Shown here: positions 44,208 through 53,000 of the stretch, in pieces
Numbering within the stretch: position 1 is the first letter of the stretch
Layout: every line of letters begins with the position of its first letter
NCBI GenBank assembly: GCA_014238155.1
Contig: JABABQ010000002.1
Span: 62,001-126,000 of the forward strand
Direction: 5' to 3'
From: Rhizobiaceae bacterium
GTDB taxonomy: Bacteria > Pseudomonadota > Alphaproteobacteria > Rhizobiales > Rhizobiaceae
DNA length: 64,000 bases
Notes under the pieces: generated by a model
What the model saw: the letters and a program-made list of their open reading frames with translations, nothing else
What the model was told of the DNA's origin: nothing
Databases searched by the model: none
Translations under genes and position numbers: made by a program

Positions 44208-44918
44208 TCAGTACCGATTCGGCACCAAACTACGTTGAAACCACGTCACCAGCGTCTGAATGGAAAACACTGGCAGGCCCGTTGCGTGCGCAATATCGGC
44301 GGCATAGGGCTCCATATTTGTACACTCCAGGACAATAGCACCCAGATCGCTGTAAGTTTTTTGCATCGTCAGGGCGGCCTCGACATTGTCCTGACGCGCC
44401 AGTGCGACGTCCAGTTCAAGTTCATTATCGAGAATGGCCCGGGTGAACTCCATGCCGCCTTCGGTTGTTCCAATTGGTGTGCCAGATGGAACCGATGCGG
44501 CATCCAGATGCTGCTGCGTCAGGCTTGACCCGCTAATTGTCAAAATGCCGGCTCGTTTACCTGTTGGCAGAACCCGGTTCACCATGCCTACCTGCATCAA
44601 TGAAGATGTCACCACCGGCACCGGCACCGCTTGCGAAATCTGCTGTTGGAACAATGCCAAAAAACCGCAATTAGTGGTGATGCCGTCTACCCCTTCGCTC
44701 ACCAATTCCTGAGCTGCAGAAATAAAGGCGTCAAGCAGGCCTTCCGCACCTTGCCGAACCACCTTGTCGGGTGTGGCCCCGCGCACGATTTTATAATGGA
44801 CGGGAAAGTCCCATGTTGTCGCATTGCCCATATCACCAGGAATGCGGGGAAACTGAGCTTCCAACATCAAAATGCCGACGGCCGCTCCATAAATTGATTT
44901 TCCACCGGTTACTTTCAT
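44208..44918 (-). CDS. aspartate/glutamate racemase superfamily protein
   Basis: A 236-residue protein of the Asp/Glu/hydantoin racemase fold. Both catalytic-type cysteines are present: TTNCGFLALF (about 82-91) and VLECTNM (about 197-203), each at the end of a half-domain. Relatives include maleate isomerase, arylmalonate decarboxylase and hydantoin racemase. It lies 47 bases downstream of the GntR gene on the same strand, so it likely belongs to that regulator's transcript. Confidence 0.85.
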   Translation of the reverse strand: MKVTGGKSIYGAAVGILMLEAQFPRIPGDMGNATTWDFPVHYKIVRGATPDKVVRQGAEGLLDAFISAAQELVSEGVDGITTNCGFLALFQQQISQAVPVPVVTSSLMQVGMVNRVLPTGKRAGILTISGSSLTQQHLDAASVPSGTPIGTTEGGMEFTRAILDNELELDVALARQDNVEAALTMQKTYSDLGAIVLECTNMEPYAADIAHATGLPVFSIQTLVTWFQRSLVPNRY

Positions 44919-44965
44919 CTAAGTCTCTCGATCTGGCTTTCTATATGGTCTGGTTTTTTGCCGGC

Positions 44966-45748
44966 CTATTCGCCGGGAACGTAAATTTGCGAAAAGGCGG
45001 TGCGAACCGTTTCTTTGGCTTCGTCGGTGCTCTTTTCAATATGCGACCGCATTTTTAAAACCGTAGCTTCTGCGTCGCGCTTCAACATGGCCGTCAGGAT
45101 TTCCTGATGGGCGGCACGAGTGATGTCTATTTTCTTGCGCATCGATATCCATCGAACATAGCGAAGCCGTTCATTGATATTCTCAAGTGAGCGCACCAAT
45201 TCGTCGTTTTCCGATAGAGCGGCTATTCGAAGATGAAAAGCCTCATCAAGGCGAACAATTTCACGGGCCGAAGCGCTGCTGCTGTAGTTTGGTGCAATCT
45301 CGACGAGAAATTCCTTTAACTCAGCCAACTCGTCGTTGCTGGCACGTTGAACGGCCCGCAATACGGTTTCGCTCTCGATAGCCTGGCGTAGTTCGTAGAG
45401 TTGCACGATTTGCTCCGGGACAAGAGAACGGCAGAAAAAACCCCTCCCTTCGCGCGCCGTCAACAGGCCCTCCGCAACCAGACGATTAAGCGCCTCTCGC
45501 AACGGTGTGCGACTGATCCCGAGTTGTTTTGACAACTCGCTTTCATTGATGCGCTCTTCGGGCTTGAATTCAAATGCCGCCGCCATCGCACGAACGGTCT
45601 GATAGATGCTGTCGACACTGCTTGCCAAAAGTCTGATCCCCTCCCGGTCTGCCGACGCGATGGCTGGTGCGCACCCGGCGTCTATTGCAAAATCGCCGAT
45701 TCCTATAGGCGATGCGCCCAACTGATACAAAAATGTTGAAAAGCGCAA
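44966..45748 (-). CDS. GntR family regulator, FCD (FadR-type) subgroup
   Basis: A 260-residue protein from the TTG at 45748. The winged HTH is at about 47-115 with ERINESELSKQLGISRTPLREAL, a standard GntR recognition region, then the FCD effector domain (ELRQAIESETVLRAV, DEAFHLRIAALSEN, HQEILTAML) whose His residues bind a metal. The first 45 residues are unusual and no ATG occurs before residue 55, so the true start is uncertain. It is divergent from the ThDP-enzyme gene across the palindrome at 45777-45790. Confidence 0.88.
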   Translation of the reverse strand: MRFSTFLYQLGASPIGIGDFAIDAGCAPAIASADREGIRLLASSVDSIYQTVRAMAAAFEFKPEERINESELSKQLGISRTPLREALNRLVAEGLLTAREGRGFFCRSLVPEQIVQLYELRQAIESETVLRAVQRASNDELAELKEFLVEIAPNYSSSASAREIVRLDEAFHLRIAALSENDELVRSLENINERLRYVRWISMRKKIDITRAAHQEILTAMLKRDAEATVLKMRSHIEKSTDEAKETVRTAFSQIYVPGE

Positions 45749-45776
45749 TAATTTTCGTAGACGAGTTTGTATTTTT

Positions 45777-45790
45777 ATCTGTATACAGAT
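45777..45790. promoter_or_regulatory. GntR-type operator palindrome
   Basis: ATCTGTATACAGAT, a perfect 14-bp palindrome, 29 bases before the GntR start and 39 before the ThDP-enzyme start. FCD-type GntR proteins typically bind TTGTATACAA-like sites, so this is the likely operator for autoregulation and for the divergent operon. Confidence 0.78.
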
Positions 45791-45828
45791 GAATATTCAA
45801 TTCTCAACCCACCAAAAAGTTTGCCCGC

Positions 45829-47565
45829 ATGTCCGAAAAAAGTTCCCCACTCGCTCCCGACACATCAAATGAAATGACCAATGAGATGACCGGCGCCGAC
45901 GCCCTGGTGCGAATGCTTCAGGCGCATGACGTCACCCATATATTCGGCCTTTGTGGCGATACAACTTTGCCATTTTACGACAGCATGGCGCGTCTTGATC
46001 ATGGCATTACCCACATACTCACCCGCGACGAACGCCATGCAGGTTATATGGCTGATGCTTATGCCCGCGTTACCGGCAAGCCCGGTGTGTGCGAAGGTCC
46101 TTCCGGTGGTGGCGCGACTTATATTTTGCCGGGTGTGGTGGAAGCGAATGAGAGTTCCATTCCGATTCTTGCCATCACCTCAGATGTGGCGACAACATCA
46201 CGGGGCAAATACCCGCTGACTGAACTCGATCAGGAGGCTCTGTTCCGACCCGTCACAAAGTGGAACACATCTCTTGATCAGGCCGAAAGGTTGCCTGCGA
46301 TGTTGAGGAAGGCGTTCCGGGCAATGACAACCGGGACGCCTGGAGCCGTTCATCTGGCACTGCCGTTTGATACTCAAAAAGCGGCTGTTGATCCAGATGA
46401 AATCTGGTCGGACAAACGCTATTCGACTTTTCCCGCCGAACCGCGCATGGCTGCCGATCCTGCAGCGATCAGTGCAGCCGTCGACGCCCTTGATGTCGCC
46501 AGCAATGCAGTGGTGATATGCGGCGGCGGCCCGGTAATATCCGGCGCTGAAGCAGAACTTCTTGAACTTGCAAGATTGCTCAACCTGCCGGTTGCGACGA
46601 CGGTGTCCGGCCAGGGGTCAATTGCCGAAACCGATCCTCTGGCTGTTGGGGTTGTTGGCTCTAATGGCGCGTGCCCAACCACAAAAGAAGTGATCGACAA
46701 CGCCGATCTGATCGTATTCATCGGCTGCCGTGCGGGTTCAGTGACCACCGAGCGCTGGCGTTCGCCGAAACAGGGCACGCCGATAATTCATATCGACAGC
46801 GATCCGGAAGTCATTGGTGCAAATTACACAACCCAGGTTGCGATTGTTTCAGATGCGCGGCTGGCGCTCGATGCTTTGCTGAGGGAATGCAAACAACGCG
46901 CAGTATCAAAAGATTTCGACGGGGTTGCACGGGCTGCTGCAGCCTGGAAGGGCAAATTGGAGGCCTATGCTCCTCTTGCTGCCAGCGATGAAACTCCAAT
47001 TCGACCAGAAAGGGTTGTTGACGCGCTGAACAATGCACTCCCCGACGATGCCATCATTGTTGCTGATCCTGGCACGCCCTGCCCCTATATTTCAGCCCAT
47101 TATCGTTGGCCAAAGTCTGGGCGTCAGTTTATCACCAACCGAGCACATGGTGCGCTTGGATACGCTTTGGCGGCGTCAATGGGTGCCCATATGGGACGGC
47201 CCGAAGCCAAGACCGTCGCTATTATGGGAGATGGATCTTTCGGATTCTGCTGTGGTGAATTTGAAACCATCGTCCGTCATAAAATGCCAATCATGTCGAT
47301 TGTATTTTCAAACTCCACCTATGGCTGGATTAAAGCCGGCCAGGATTCTGGCTTTGGCAAGCGGTATTATAATGTCGATTTCAACCGCACCAATCATGCC
47401 GCCGTCGCCAGTGCTTTTGGTGTAAAATCCTGGACAGTCAATGACCCTGCCGAACTCGATTCCGTTATCAAGCAAGCCCTTGCCCATGATGGTCCGACAC
47501 TCATTGATATCATATCCCAGCCGCTTCACGAAGCAGCTGCCCCGGTCAGCGAGTGGGTGGCCTGA
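45829..47565 (+). CDS. thiamine-diphosphate enzyme, acetolactate-synthase-like
   Basis: A 578-residue three-domain ThDP enzyme. Catalytic Glu in TRDERHAGYMADAYARV (about 67), FAD/ADP-like central domain with CGGGPVISGAEAEL, and ThDP-binding GDGSFGFCCGEFETIV near 463 with the Asn in FSNSTYGW. The motif set is intact, unlike the other ThDP enzyme at 30772. The stop overlaps the start of the enolase-superfamily gene (TGATG). It is the first gene of the rightward GntR-controlled set. The substrate is unknown. Confidence 0.88.
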   Translation: MSEKSSPLAPDTSNEMTNEMTGADALVRMLQAHDVTHIFGLCGDTTLPFYDSMARLDHGITHILTRDERHAGYMADAYARVTGKPGVCEGPSGGGATYILPGVVEANESSIPILAITSDVATTSRGKYPLTELDQEALFRPVTKWNTSLDQAERLPAMLRKAFRAMTTGTPGAVHLALPFDTQKAAVDPDEIWSDKRYSTFPAEPRMAADPAAISAAVDALDVASNAVVICGGGPVISGAEAELLELARLLNLPVATTVSGQGSIAETDPLAVGVVGSNGACPTTKEVIDNADLIVFIGCRAGSVTTERWRSPKQGTPIIHIDSDPEVIGANYTTQVAIVSDARLALDALLRECKQRAVSKDFDGVARAAAAWKGKLEAYAPLAASDETPIRPERVVDALNNALPDDAIIVADPGTPCPYISAHYRWPKSGRQFITNRAHGALGYALAASMGAHMGRPEAKTVAIMGDGSFGFCCGEFETIVRHKMPIMSIVFSNSTYGWIKAGQDSGFGKRYYNVDFNRTNHAAVASAFGVKSWTVNDPAELDSVIKQALAHDGPTLIDIISQPLHEAAAPVSEWVA

Positions 47566-48707
47566 TGGTCTCCGGCCTCTCAACACTGGAAGAAAAGATC
47601 GTCGAGATGGATGTCTGGCATCTGTCGATGCCGGTCAATTCGCGACGCGATCACGGCATCGGCACCATTGCAGATGCAATTGAAATCATTGTCGTCCGTT
47701 TAACTTCTGAAAGTGGCGAGACCGGTTTTGGCGAAGCTTCTCCCTGGTCGGTTTTTACGGGTACGCCGGAAGCCAGCTATGCGGCCCTCGACCGCTACTT
47801 ACGACCACATGTTGTGGGCAAGCAACTGAACCAGTTTACCGAGACCATGGCCATTTGCCGTCGGGCAGTGGTCCACTGCACCGAAGCTAAATCTGCACTT
47901 GAATCGGCATGGCTGGATCTGTCTGGCCGAATTCTGAAGCAACCGGTCTGGGCACTGCTTGGCGAACAATGCCGCAACCGCATTCCCCTTTCCGTCTCGT
48001 TGGCCAACCCGGAATTTAACGATGACAAAGCACTGGTTGAACGGTTAATCGACGATGGAATTGGGCTGGTAAAACTGAAAACCGGGTTCAGGGATCATGC
48101 CTTTGACATGATGCGCCTGGAACATCTGCAGACCAATTATCCTCAGCTAACGGTGCGCGTTGACTACAATCAGGGATTGTCGGTGGACGAGGCATTGAAA
48201 CAGGTTCCCGAGATTGATCAATTGGGCCCATCTTTTATCGAACAGCCGGTGGCTCACTATGAATATGATGCGATGGCAAAATTGCGCAGCATGACGACGG
48301 CGCCCCTGCTGGCCGATGAAAGCGTATTTGGACCTCATGACATGCGCCGCGCCATCAGGGAAAATATCTGTGATGGCGTTTCCGTAAAGATTATGAAATC
48401 GGCTGGCATGGTGCAGGGAATGGAAGTTGCGCAGATTGCCGGTGACGCTGGATTGCCAGCCTATGGCGGCGACATGTTTGAATCGGGTCTTGCACACCTT
48501 GCCGGTGTTCACATGATAGCCTGCACTGCTAACATCACTTTGGGCTGCGAATTTTATCACGCCACCTATTATTTGAACGAAGATCTGCTGACACAACCAT
48601 TTCCGATTGAAGCTGGCGAGGTTTTGGTGCCAAATGACCCAGGGCTGGGGATGGAAATCGATTTATCCAGATTGGAAAAATATAGTCGGGCAAAATGCCT
48701 GACCTGA
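47565..48707 (+). CDS. enolase superfamily (mandelate racemase/muconate lactonizing) enzyme
   Basis: A 380-residue enzyme with an N-terminal capping domain and a C-terminal barrel. The acid-base lysine motif is LVKLKTG (about 166-172), the metal ligands are in VRVDYNQG (about 200), FIEQPV and LADESVFG, and a second lysine in VSVKIMKSAG. This is the muconate lactonizing/dipeptide epimerase pattern with Lys on both faces. The ATG at 47565 overlaps the ThDP-enzyme stop. Role with the ThDP enzyme and the FAD oxidoreductase is unknown. Confidence 0.88.
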   Translation: MVSGLSTLEEKIVEMDVWHLSMPVNSRRDHGIGTIADAIEIIVVRLTSESGETGFGEASPWSVFTGTPEASYAALDRYLRPHVVGKQLNQFTETMAICRRAVVHCTEAKSALESAWLDLSGRILKQPVWALLGEQCRNRIPLSVSLANPEFNDDKALVERLIDDGIGLVKLKTGFRDHAFDMMRLEHLQTNYPQLTVRVDYNQGLSVDEALKQVPEIDQLGPSFIEQPVAHYEYDAMAKLRSMTTAPLLADESVFGPHDMRRAIRENICDGVSVKIMKSAGMVQGMEVAQIAGDAGLPAYGGDMFESGLAHLAGVHMIACTANITLGCEFYHATYYLNEDLLTQPFPIEAGEVLVPNDPGLGMEIDLSRLEKYSRAKCLT

Positions 48708-48804
48708 AGATAGAGAATACATGGAAATAAAACATCTATAATTTATTGACAAAATGTAAATGTTATGAAAAATTGTATTTGCCTTGGGAGGGGCAGCCTT
48801 AAAG

Positions 48805-50067
48805 ATGAGCACTGCTAACCAGAGTCAAAAGCACATAGCCATCATTGGAGCTGGCATTGTGGGCGTATCGACCGCGATCTGGCTGCAACGGGCTGGACAC
48901 AGCGTCACGCTGATTGACTCGCGCGGACCTGCCGGAGGCACGTCCTACGGAAATGCCGGTGTTCTGGCTTCTGCTTCCGTTGTGCCTATCACGGTGCCTG
49001 GCCTGATGTGGAAGGCTCCAAAATTATTGTTTGACAAAAACGGACCGTTGTTTTTGCGATGGTCCTACCTGCCAAAGCTGCTACCATTCCTGATCAAATA
49101 TCTCGGCCATGCAAATGCGACAGATGTTAACCACATATCTGACGGTCTAGCGCTTATGTTGCGCGATTCAGCTGAACAGCACCTGGCAGTCGCAAAAGGA
49201 ACCGGTGCCGAGAAGTTCATTACCATTGGCGACTATCTTTTTGGCTATGCCGATCGCGCAGCTTATGAAGGTGATGCACTTGGCTGGCAGTTGCGCCGCG
49301 ACCGCGGCTATGAATTTGAAGAAATGGACGCAGAACGGTTTGCTGAATACGATCCGACAATGGCCGGGCGCTTCGGCTTTGGAGTGCGGTGCCCCGAACA
49401 CGGCCACATCAGTGATCCGGGTGAATATGTAAAAGCCCTGGCTCTTCATGTTGAGCAACAGGGCGGCAAATTCATCGAGGCCGAAGCCACTGACTATTTG
49501 CAGGTCGGTGACGCAGTTACTGGTGTGAGCACCACTGGCGGGCCAGTTGAAGCCGATGAAGTGGTGCTGGCAACCGGGGTCTGGTCCAATCCTCTGGCTG
49601 TAAAACTTGGCATCAATGTCCCAATGGAAGCCGAGCGTGGATATCACATTGAGTTTGTCAATCCATCAATCAAACCAAAAGCTCCGGTCATGGTGGCGAG
49701 TGGCAAATATGTGATGACACCGATGGAAGGACGCCTGCGATGCGCCGGTATTGTGGAATTTGGCGGACTGACGGAAGAACGCAGCAGAGCACCTTTTGAA
49801 TTGCTGAAACGGCAGACAATGGCCCTGCTGCCTGAGCTTGAATATGATCGCATCGATGAGTGGATGGGCTTCCGACCCTCGACCACAGATTCACTTCCCT
49901 TAATTGGCGCCAGCGAGCGCTACAAGAATGTCTGGACCGGCTTTGGCCACCAGCATATCGGCCTGACAGCAGGCCCCAAAACAGGCCGGTGGCTGGCACA
50001 AATGATCAATGGGCAAAAACCAAACGTTGATCTTAGTGCCTATTCACCTTTACGTTTCAACACTTGA
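48805..50067 (+). CDS. FAD-dependent oxidoreductase, D-amino-acid dehydrogenase-like
   Basis: A 420-residue DAO-family protein. The dinucleotide motif IIGAGIVGVSTAIWLQ lies at about 13-28, followed by GGTSYGNAG, and near the end FRPSTTDSLPLIGAS and GFGHQHIGLT, the conserved C-terminus of DadA-like enzymes. It oxidises an amine or amino acid with electrons likely going to the respiratory chain. Start ATG at 48805, with GGGAGGGG upstream; the gap before it is AT-rich with a TTGACA at 48746 but no matched -10. It is followed by the TRAP binding-protein gene. Confidence 0.88.
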   Translation: MSTANQSQKHIAIIGAGIVGVSTAIWLQRAGHSVTLIDSRGPAGGTSYGNAGVLASASVVPITVPGLMWKAPKLLFDKNGPLFLRWSYLPKLLPFLIKYLGHANATDVNHISDGLALMLRDSAEQHLAVAKGTGAEKFITIGDYLFGYADRAAYEGDALGWQLRRDRGYEFEEMDAERFAEYDPTMAGRFGFGVRCPEHGHISDPGEYVKALALHVEQQGGKFIEAEATDYLQVGDAVTGVSTTGGPVEADEVVLATGVWSNPLAVKLGINVPMEAERGYHIEFVNPSIKPKAPVMVASGKYVMTPMEGRLRCAGIVEFGGLTEERSRAPFELLKRQTMALLPELEYDRIDEWMGFRPSTTDSLPLIGASERYKNVWTGFGHQHIGLTAGPKTGRWLAQMINGQKPNVDLSAYSPLRFNT

Positions 50068-50099
50068 GCGAAAATACGCTCAGAACATGGGAGACTAAA

Positions 50100-51077
50100 A
50101 TGAAAATACTGAAAACATTGATGGCAGCTACTGCGCTGACTGCGGTTACCGCGACGGCAGCTGTCGCTGAAAAGTGGGATATGCCAATGGCCTATTCCGC
50201 TACTAACTTTCATTCAGCTGTGGGTGCAGAATTTGCCAAATGCGTGACCGCCGGTACCGGTGGCGATTTGGAAATCGTAACCCATCCGTCTGGTTCGTTG
50301 TTTAAAGGTGGCGAAATCAAACGCGCTGTTCAAACAGGCCAGGCACCGATCGGTGAGCGTCTGCTTTCCGGCCACCAAAATGAAAACGCCCTGTTCGGTT
50401 TTGACTCAATACCGTTCCTGGCCACTTCTTTTGACGATTCTGCCAAACTCTGGAAAGCCGCTAAACCGTCGCTGGAAAAACTTCTCGACAGCCAGAACCT
50501 GGTCCTTCTTTATGCCGTTCCATGGCCTCCACAGGGCCTGTATTTCAAAAAAGAAGTCAATTCAGTGGCTGACATGAAGGGGCTAAAGTTCCGCTCTTAC
50601 AACTCAGCAACGGCCCGACTGGCTGAACTGGCAGGCATGCTGCCAGTGCAGATTGAAGCGGCTGAAATTTCACAGGCCTTTGCAACTGGTGTTGCAGAAT
50701 CCATGGTTTCTTCCGGTTCCACCGGCTACGATCGTAAAATCTGGGAAAGCTTGACCCATTTTTATGAAGTGGATGCCTGGTTGCCTCGCAACTATGTGAT
50801 CGTCAACAAAGGTTCATGGGAAGGAACTTCAGACGCTAACCGGGCAGTGATGCGCGGATGTGCGTCGCTGGCGGAATATACCGGCAACTGGCGCTCCAAA
50901 GAATATACCGGCTTTACCTTGAGTGGCCTGCGTGCCGGTGGCATGACCGTCGGGCCAGCTGGCGAAAGCCTGGTCAACGAGCTGAAGGAATTCGGCAAAA
51001 CCATGACCAGCGAATGGCTTGAAAAAGCCGGAGACGAAGGCAAGGCAATCGTCGACGCCTTCAATGCAATGAAATAG
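50100..51077 (+). CDS. TRAP transporter solute-binding protein (DctP type)
   Basis: The 325-residue product has a signal peptide (about 1-22, AVAEK junction) and the DctP fold with VTHPSGSLFKGGEIKRAVQ, AVPWPPQGLYFKKEV and FRSYNSATARLAELAG, where the first Arg binds the ligand carboxylate. SD GGGAG seven bases before ATG at 50100. It is the first gene of a standard P-Q-M set and probably delivers the substrate of the FAD oxidoreductase or ThDP enzyme upstream. Confidence 0.92.
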   Translation: MKILKTLMAATALTAVTATAAVAEKWDMPMAYSATNFHSAVGAEFAKCVTAGTGGDLEIVTHPSGSLFKGGEIKRAVQTGQAPIGERLLSGHQNENALFGFDSIPFLATSFDDSAKLWKAAKPSLEKLLDSQNLVLLYAVPWPPQGLYFKKEVNSVADMKGLKFRSYNSATARLAELAGMLPVQIEAAEISQAFATGVAESMVSSGSTGYDRKIWESLTHFYEVDAWLPRNYVIVNKGSWEGTSDANRAVMRGCASLAEYTGNWRSKEYTGFTLSGLRAGGMTVGPAGESLVNELKEFGKTMTSEWLEKAGDEGKAIVDAFNAMK

Positions 51078-51091
51078 ACGACATCAGATTG

Positions 51092-51115
51092 GGCCCCGGT
51101 GGAAACGCCGGGGCC
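51092..51115 (+). terminator. hairpin after the DctP gene
   Basis: GGCCCCGG (51092-51099) pairs perfectly with CCGGGGCC (51108-51115) around an 8-base loop containing GAAA. Only TATTT follows, so termination is likely partial. It stands 15 bases after the binding-protein stop and before the small permease. Confidence 0.8.
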
Positions 51116-51147
51116 TATTTACTGCACATAAAGGCGGAGGATTAGCT

Positions 51148-51678
51148 GTGGCTCAGTTGACGATGTTGAGACGATTTCTGGACGGTCTGTACAAGACTGG
51201 AGGGGTTCTGGCAGCCATTTCCCTGATTGCCATTTTGGCACTTATCGTCATACAAATGGTGGCTCGCTGGACCGGCGAAGTTTTTGCCGGCGCACCTGAT
51301 TATGCCGGCTATTGCATGGCAGCTGCTTCCTTCTTTGCCTTTGCTTACGCGTTGAATCACGGAGCTCATATCCGGGTCAGCATTGTGCTCAACGCGCTGG
51401 GATCAAAACGCTGGTGGGGCGAAATCTGGTGCTTTGGAATTGGCACGGCCTTATCTACCTATTTTTCCTATTACGCGATCAAGGCAACCTACTGGTCCCG
51501 CCTGCTAAACGACATCAGTCAGGGACAGGACGCCACACCAATCTGGATTCCACAAATGGCCATGGCGATCGGATCCGTGCTTCTGGCAATTTGTTTTTGG
51601 GACAATCTGGCGCGGCTGATATTCACCGGAGAGCATGCCATCCAGTCCAACGCCATTGAGCAAGAAGGAGAGGAATAA
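51148..51678 (+). CDS. TRAP transporter small permease (DctQ type)
   Basis: A 176-residue four-helix DctQ protein. The second helix region APDYAGYCMAAASFFAFAYALNHGAHIRV is the family signature. GTG start at 51148 with AAGGCGGAGG upstream. It ends four bases before the large-permease start. Normal length. Confidence 0.92.
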   Translation: MAQLTMLRRFLDGLYKTGGVLAAISLIAILALIVIQMVARWTGEVFAGAPDYAGYCMAAASFFAFAYALNHGAHIRVSIVLNALGSKRWWGEIWCFGIGTALSTYFSYYAIKATYWSRLLNDISQGQDATPIWIPQMAMAIGSVLLAICFWDNLARLIFTGEHAIQSNAIEQEGEE

Positions 51679-51682
51679 AACC

Positions 51683-52996
51683 ATGGAACAACTCGCTCCC
51701 GTTATGATATTTCTTTTTGTTCTTTTCGCGCTGCTCGGCAGTGGCGTCTGGGTCGGTCTGGCGCTGCTTGGCGTCGCCTTTGTCGGCATGGAATTGTTCA
51801 CCACGCGCCCGCCGGGCGATGCGATGATCACCACCATATGGACGGCCTCTTCCTCGTGGACCCTGACCGCCCTGCCCTTGTTTATCTGGATGGGCGAAAT
51901 TCTTTATCGAACGCGACTGTCAGAGGATATGTTTCGCGGTCTGTCGCCCTGGATGGCTCGCTTGCCGGGCGGTCTGGTGCACACCAATATTGTGGGTTGT
52001 ACCGTATTTGCTGCTGTCTCGGGCTCTTCAGCCGCAACCCTGACCACCGTTGGCAAAATGTCGATTCCCGAACTGCGCAAACGCAATTATCCTGAGAGCA
52101 TGGTCATCGGCACGCTAGCCGGCGCTGCGACTTTGGGATTGATGATCCCGCCATCCCTGACGCTTATCGTGTATGGCGTGACCATCAATGAATCGATCAC
52201 CAAGCTATTTATGGCGGGGATTTTTCCAGGCCTCGTGCTGGCCCTGATGTTCATGGGCTATGTCGCCCTGATGTCGCGATTTTCGAAAGACTTTAACCCG
52301 ACACCAGAACCCCAAATGACCTTTGCAGAAAAAGTTGCCAATTCGCGGTTCCTGTTGCCGGTTATTCTGCTGATCCTGTTGGTCATCGGTTCGATGTATC
52401 TGGGATTTGCCACCGCAACAGAGGCGGCCGCCTTTGGTGTCCTGGGCTCATTGGCACTGGCGGCGGCTCAGGGCTCGCTCAACTTCAGCACTTTCCTTGA
52501 AAGCCTCATGGGTGCCACCCGCACATCAGCGATGATTGCCCTGATATTGGCCGGTGCGGCTTTTCTGTCTCTTTCGATGGGCTTTACCGGCCTGCCCCGC
52601 GGTCTGGCCGACTTTATCGGCTCAATGGAGTTGTCGCGGTTTGAGCTACTGATGGCATTGTTGGTTTTCTACGTCATTTTGGGCTGCTTCCTTGATGGCA
52701 TTTCCTCCGTCGTTTTGACCATGGCGGTTGTTGAACCAATGATCCGTCAGGCTGGCATTGATCTGATCTGGTTCGGTATATTCATCGTTGTGGTGATCGA
52801 AATGGCTCAGATCACACCGCCTATCGGGTTCAACCTGTTTGTGCTGCAGGGCATGACCCATCACGAGATGAACTACATCGCCAAAGCCGCGATACCGATG
52901 TTCCTGATCATGGTGCTGATGGTGTTTGTGCTGATTGGCTTCCCGGACCTTGCTACCTGGTTGCCGGAGAATATCCGCGCCCAGCCAGGAGGATAG
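51683..52996 (+). CDS. TRAP transporter large permease (DctM type)
   Basis: A 437-residue polytopic DctM protein of normal length. It has the conserved VSGSSAATLTTVGKMSIPELRKR with the family's glycine-rich loop, ATLGLMIPPSLTLIVYG, and GCFLDGISSVVLTMAVVEP. Start at 51683 after AAGGAGAGG. The gene ends with a strong AGGAGG just before the stop, which serves the next gene. Confidence 0.93.
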   Translation: MEQLAPVMIFLFVLFALLGSGVWVGLALLGVAFVGMELFTTRPPGDAMITTIWTASSSWTLTALPLFIWMGEILYRTRLSEDMFRGLSPWMARLPGGLVHTNIVGCTVFAAVSGSSAATLTTVGKMSIPELRKRNYPESMVIGTLAGAATLGLMIPPSLTLIVYGVTINESITKLFMAGIFPGLVLALMFMGYVALMSRFSKDFNPTPEPQMTFAEKVANSRFLLPVILLILLVIGSMYLGFATATEAAAFGVLGSLALAAAQGSLNFSTFLESLMGATRTSAMIALILAGAAFLSLSMGFTGLPRGLADFIGSMELSRFELLMALLVFYVILGCFLDGISSVVLTMAVVEPMIRQAGIDLIWFGIFIVVVIEMAQITPPIGFNLFVLQGMTHHEMNYIAKAAIPMFLIMVLMVFVLIGFPDLATWLPENIRAQPGG

Positions 52997-53000
52997 TCCA

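Noticed and set aside
48746-48751. TTGACA as a -35 box for the FAD oxidoreductase gene
   Set aside because: No -10 box at an acceptable distance (16-18 bases) follows.
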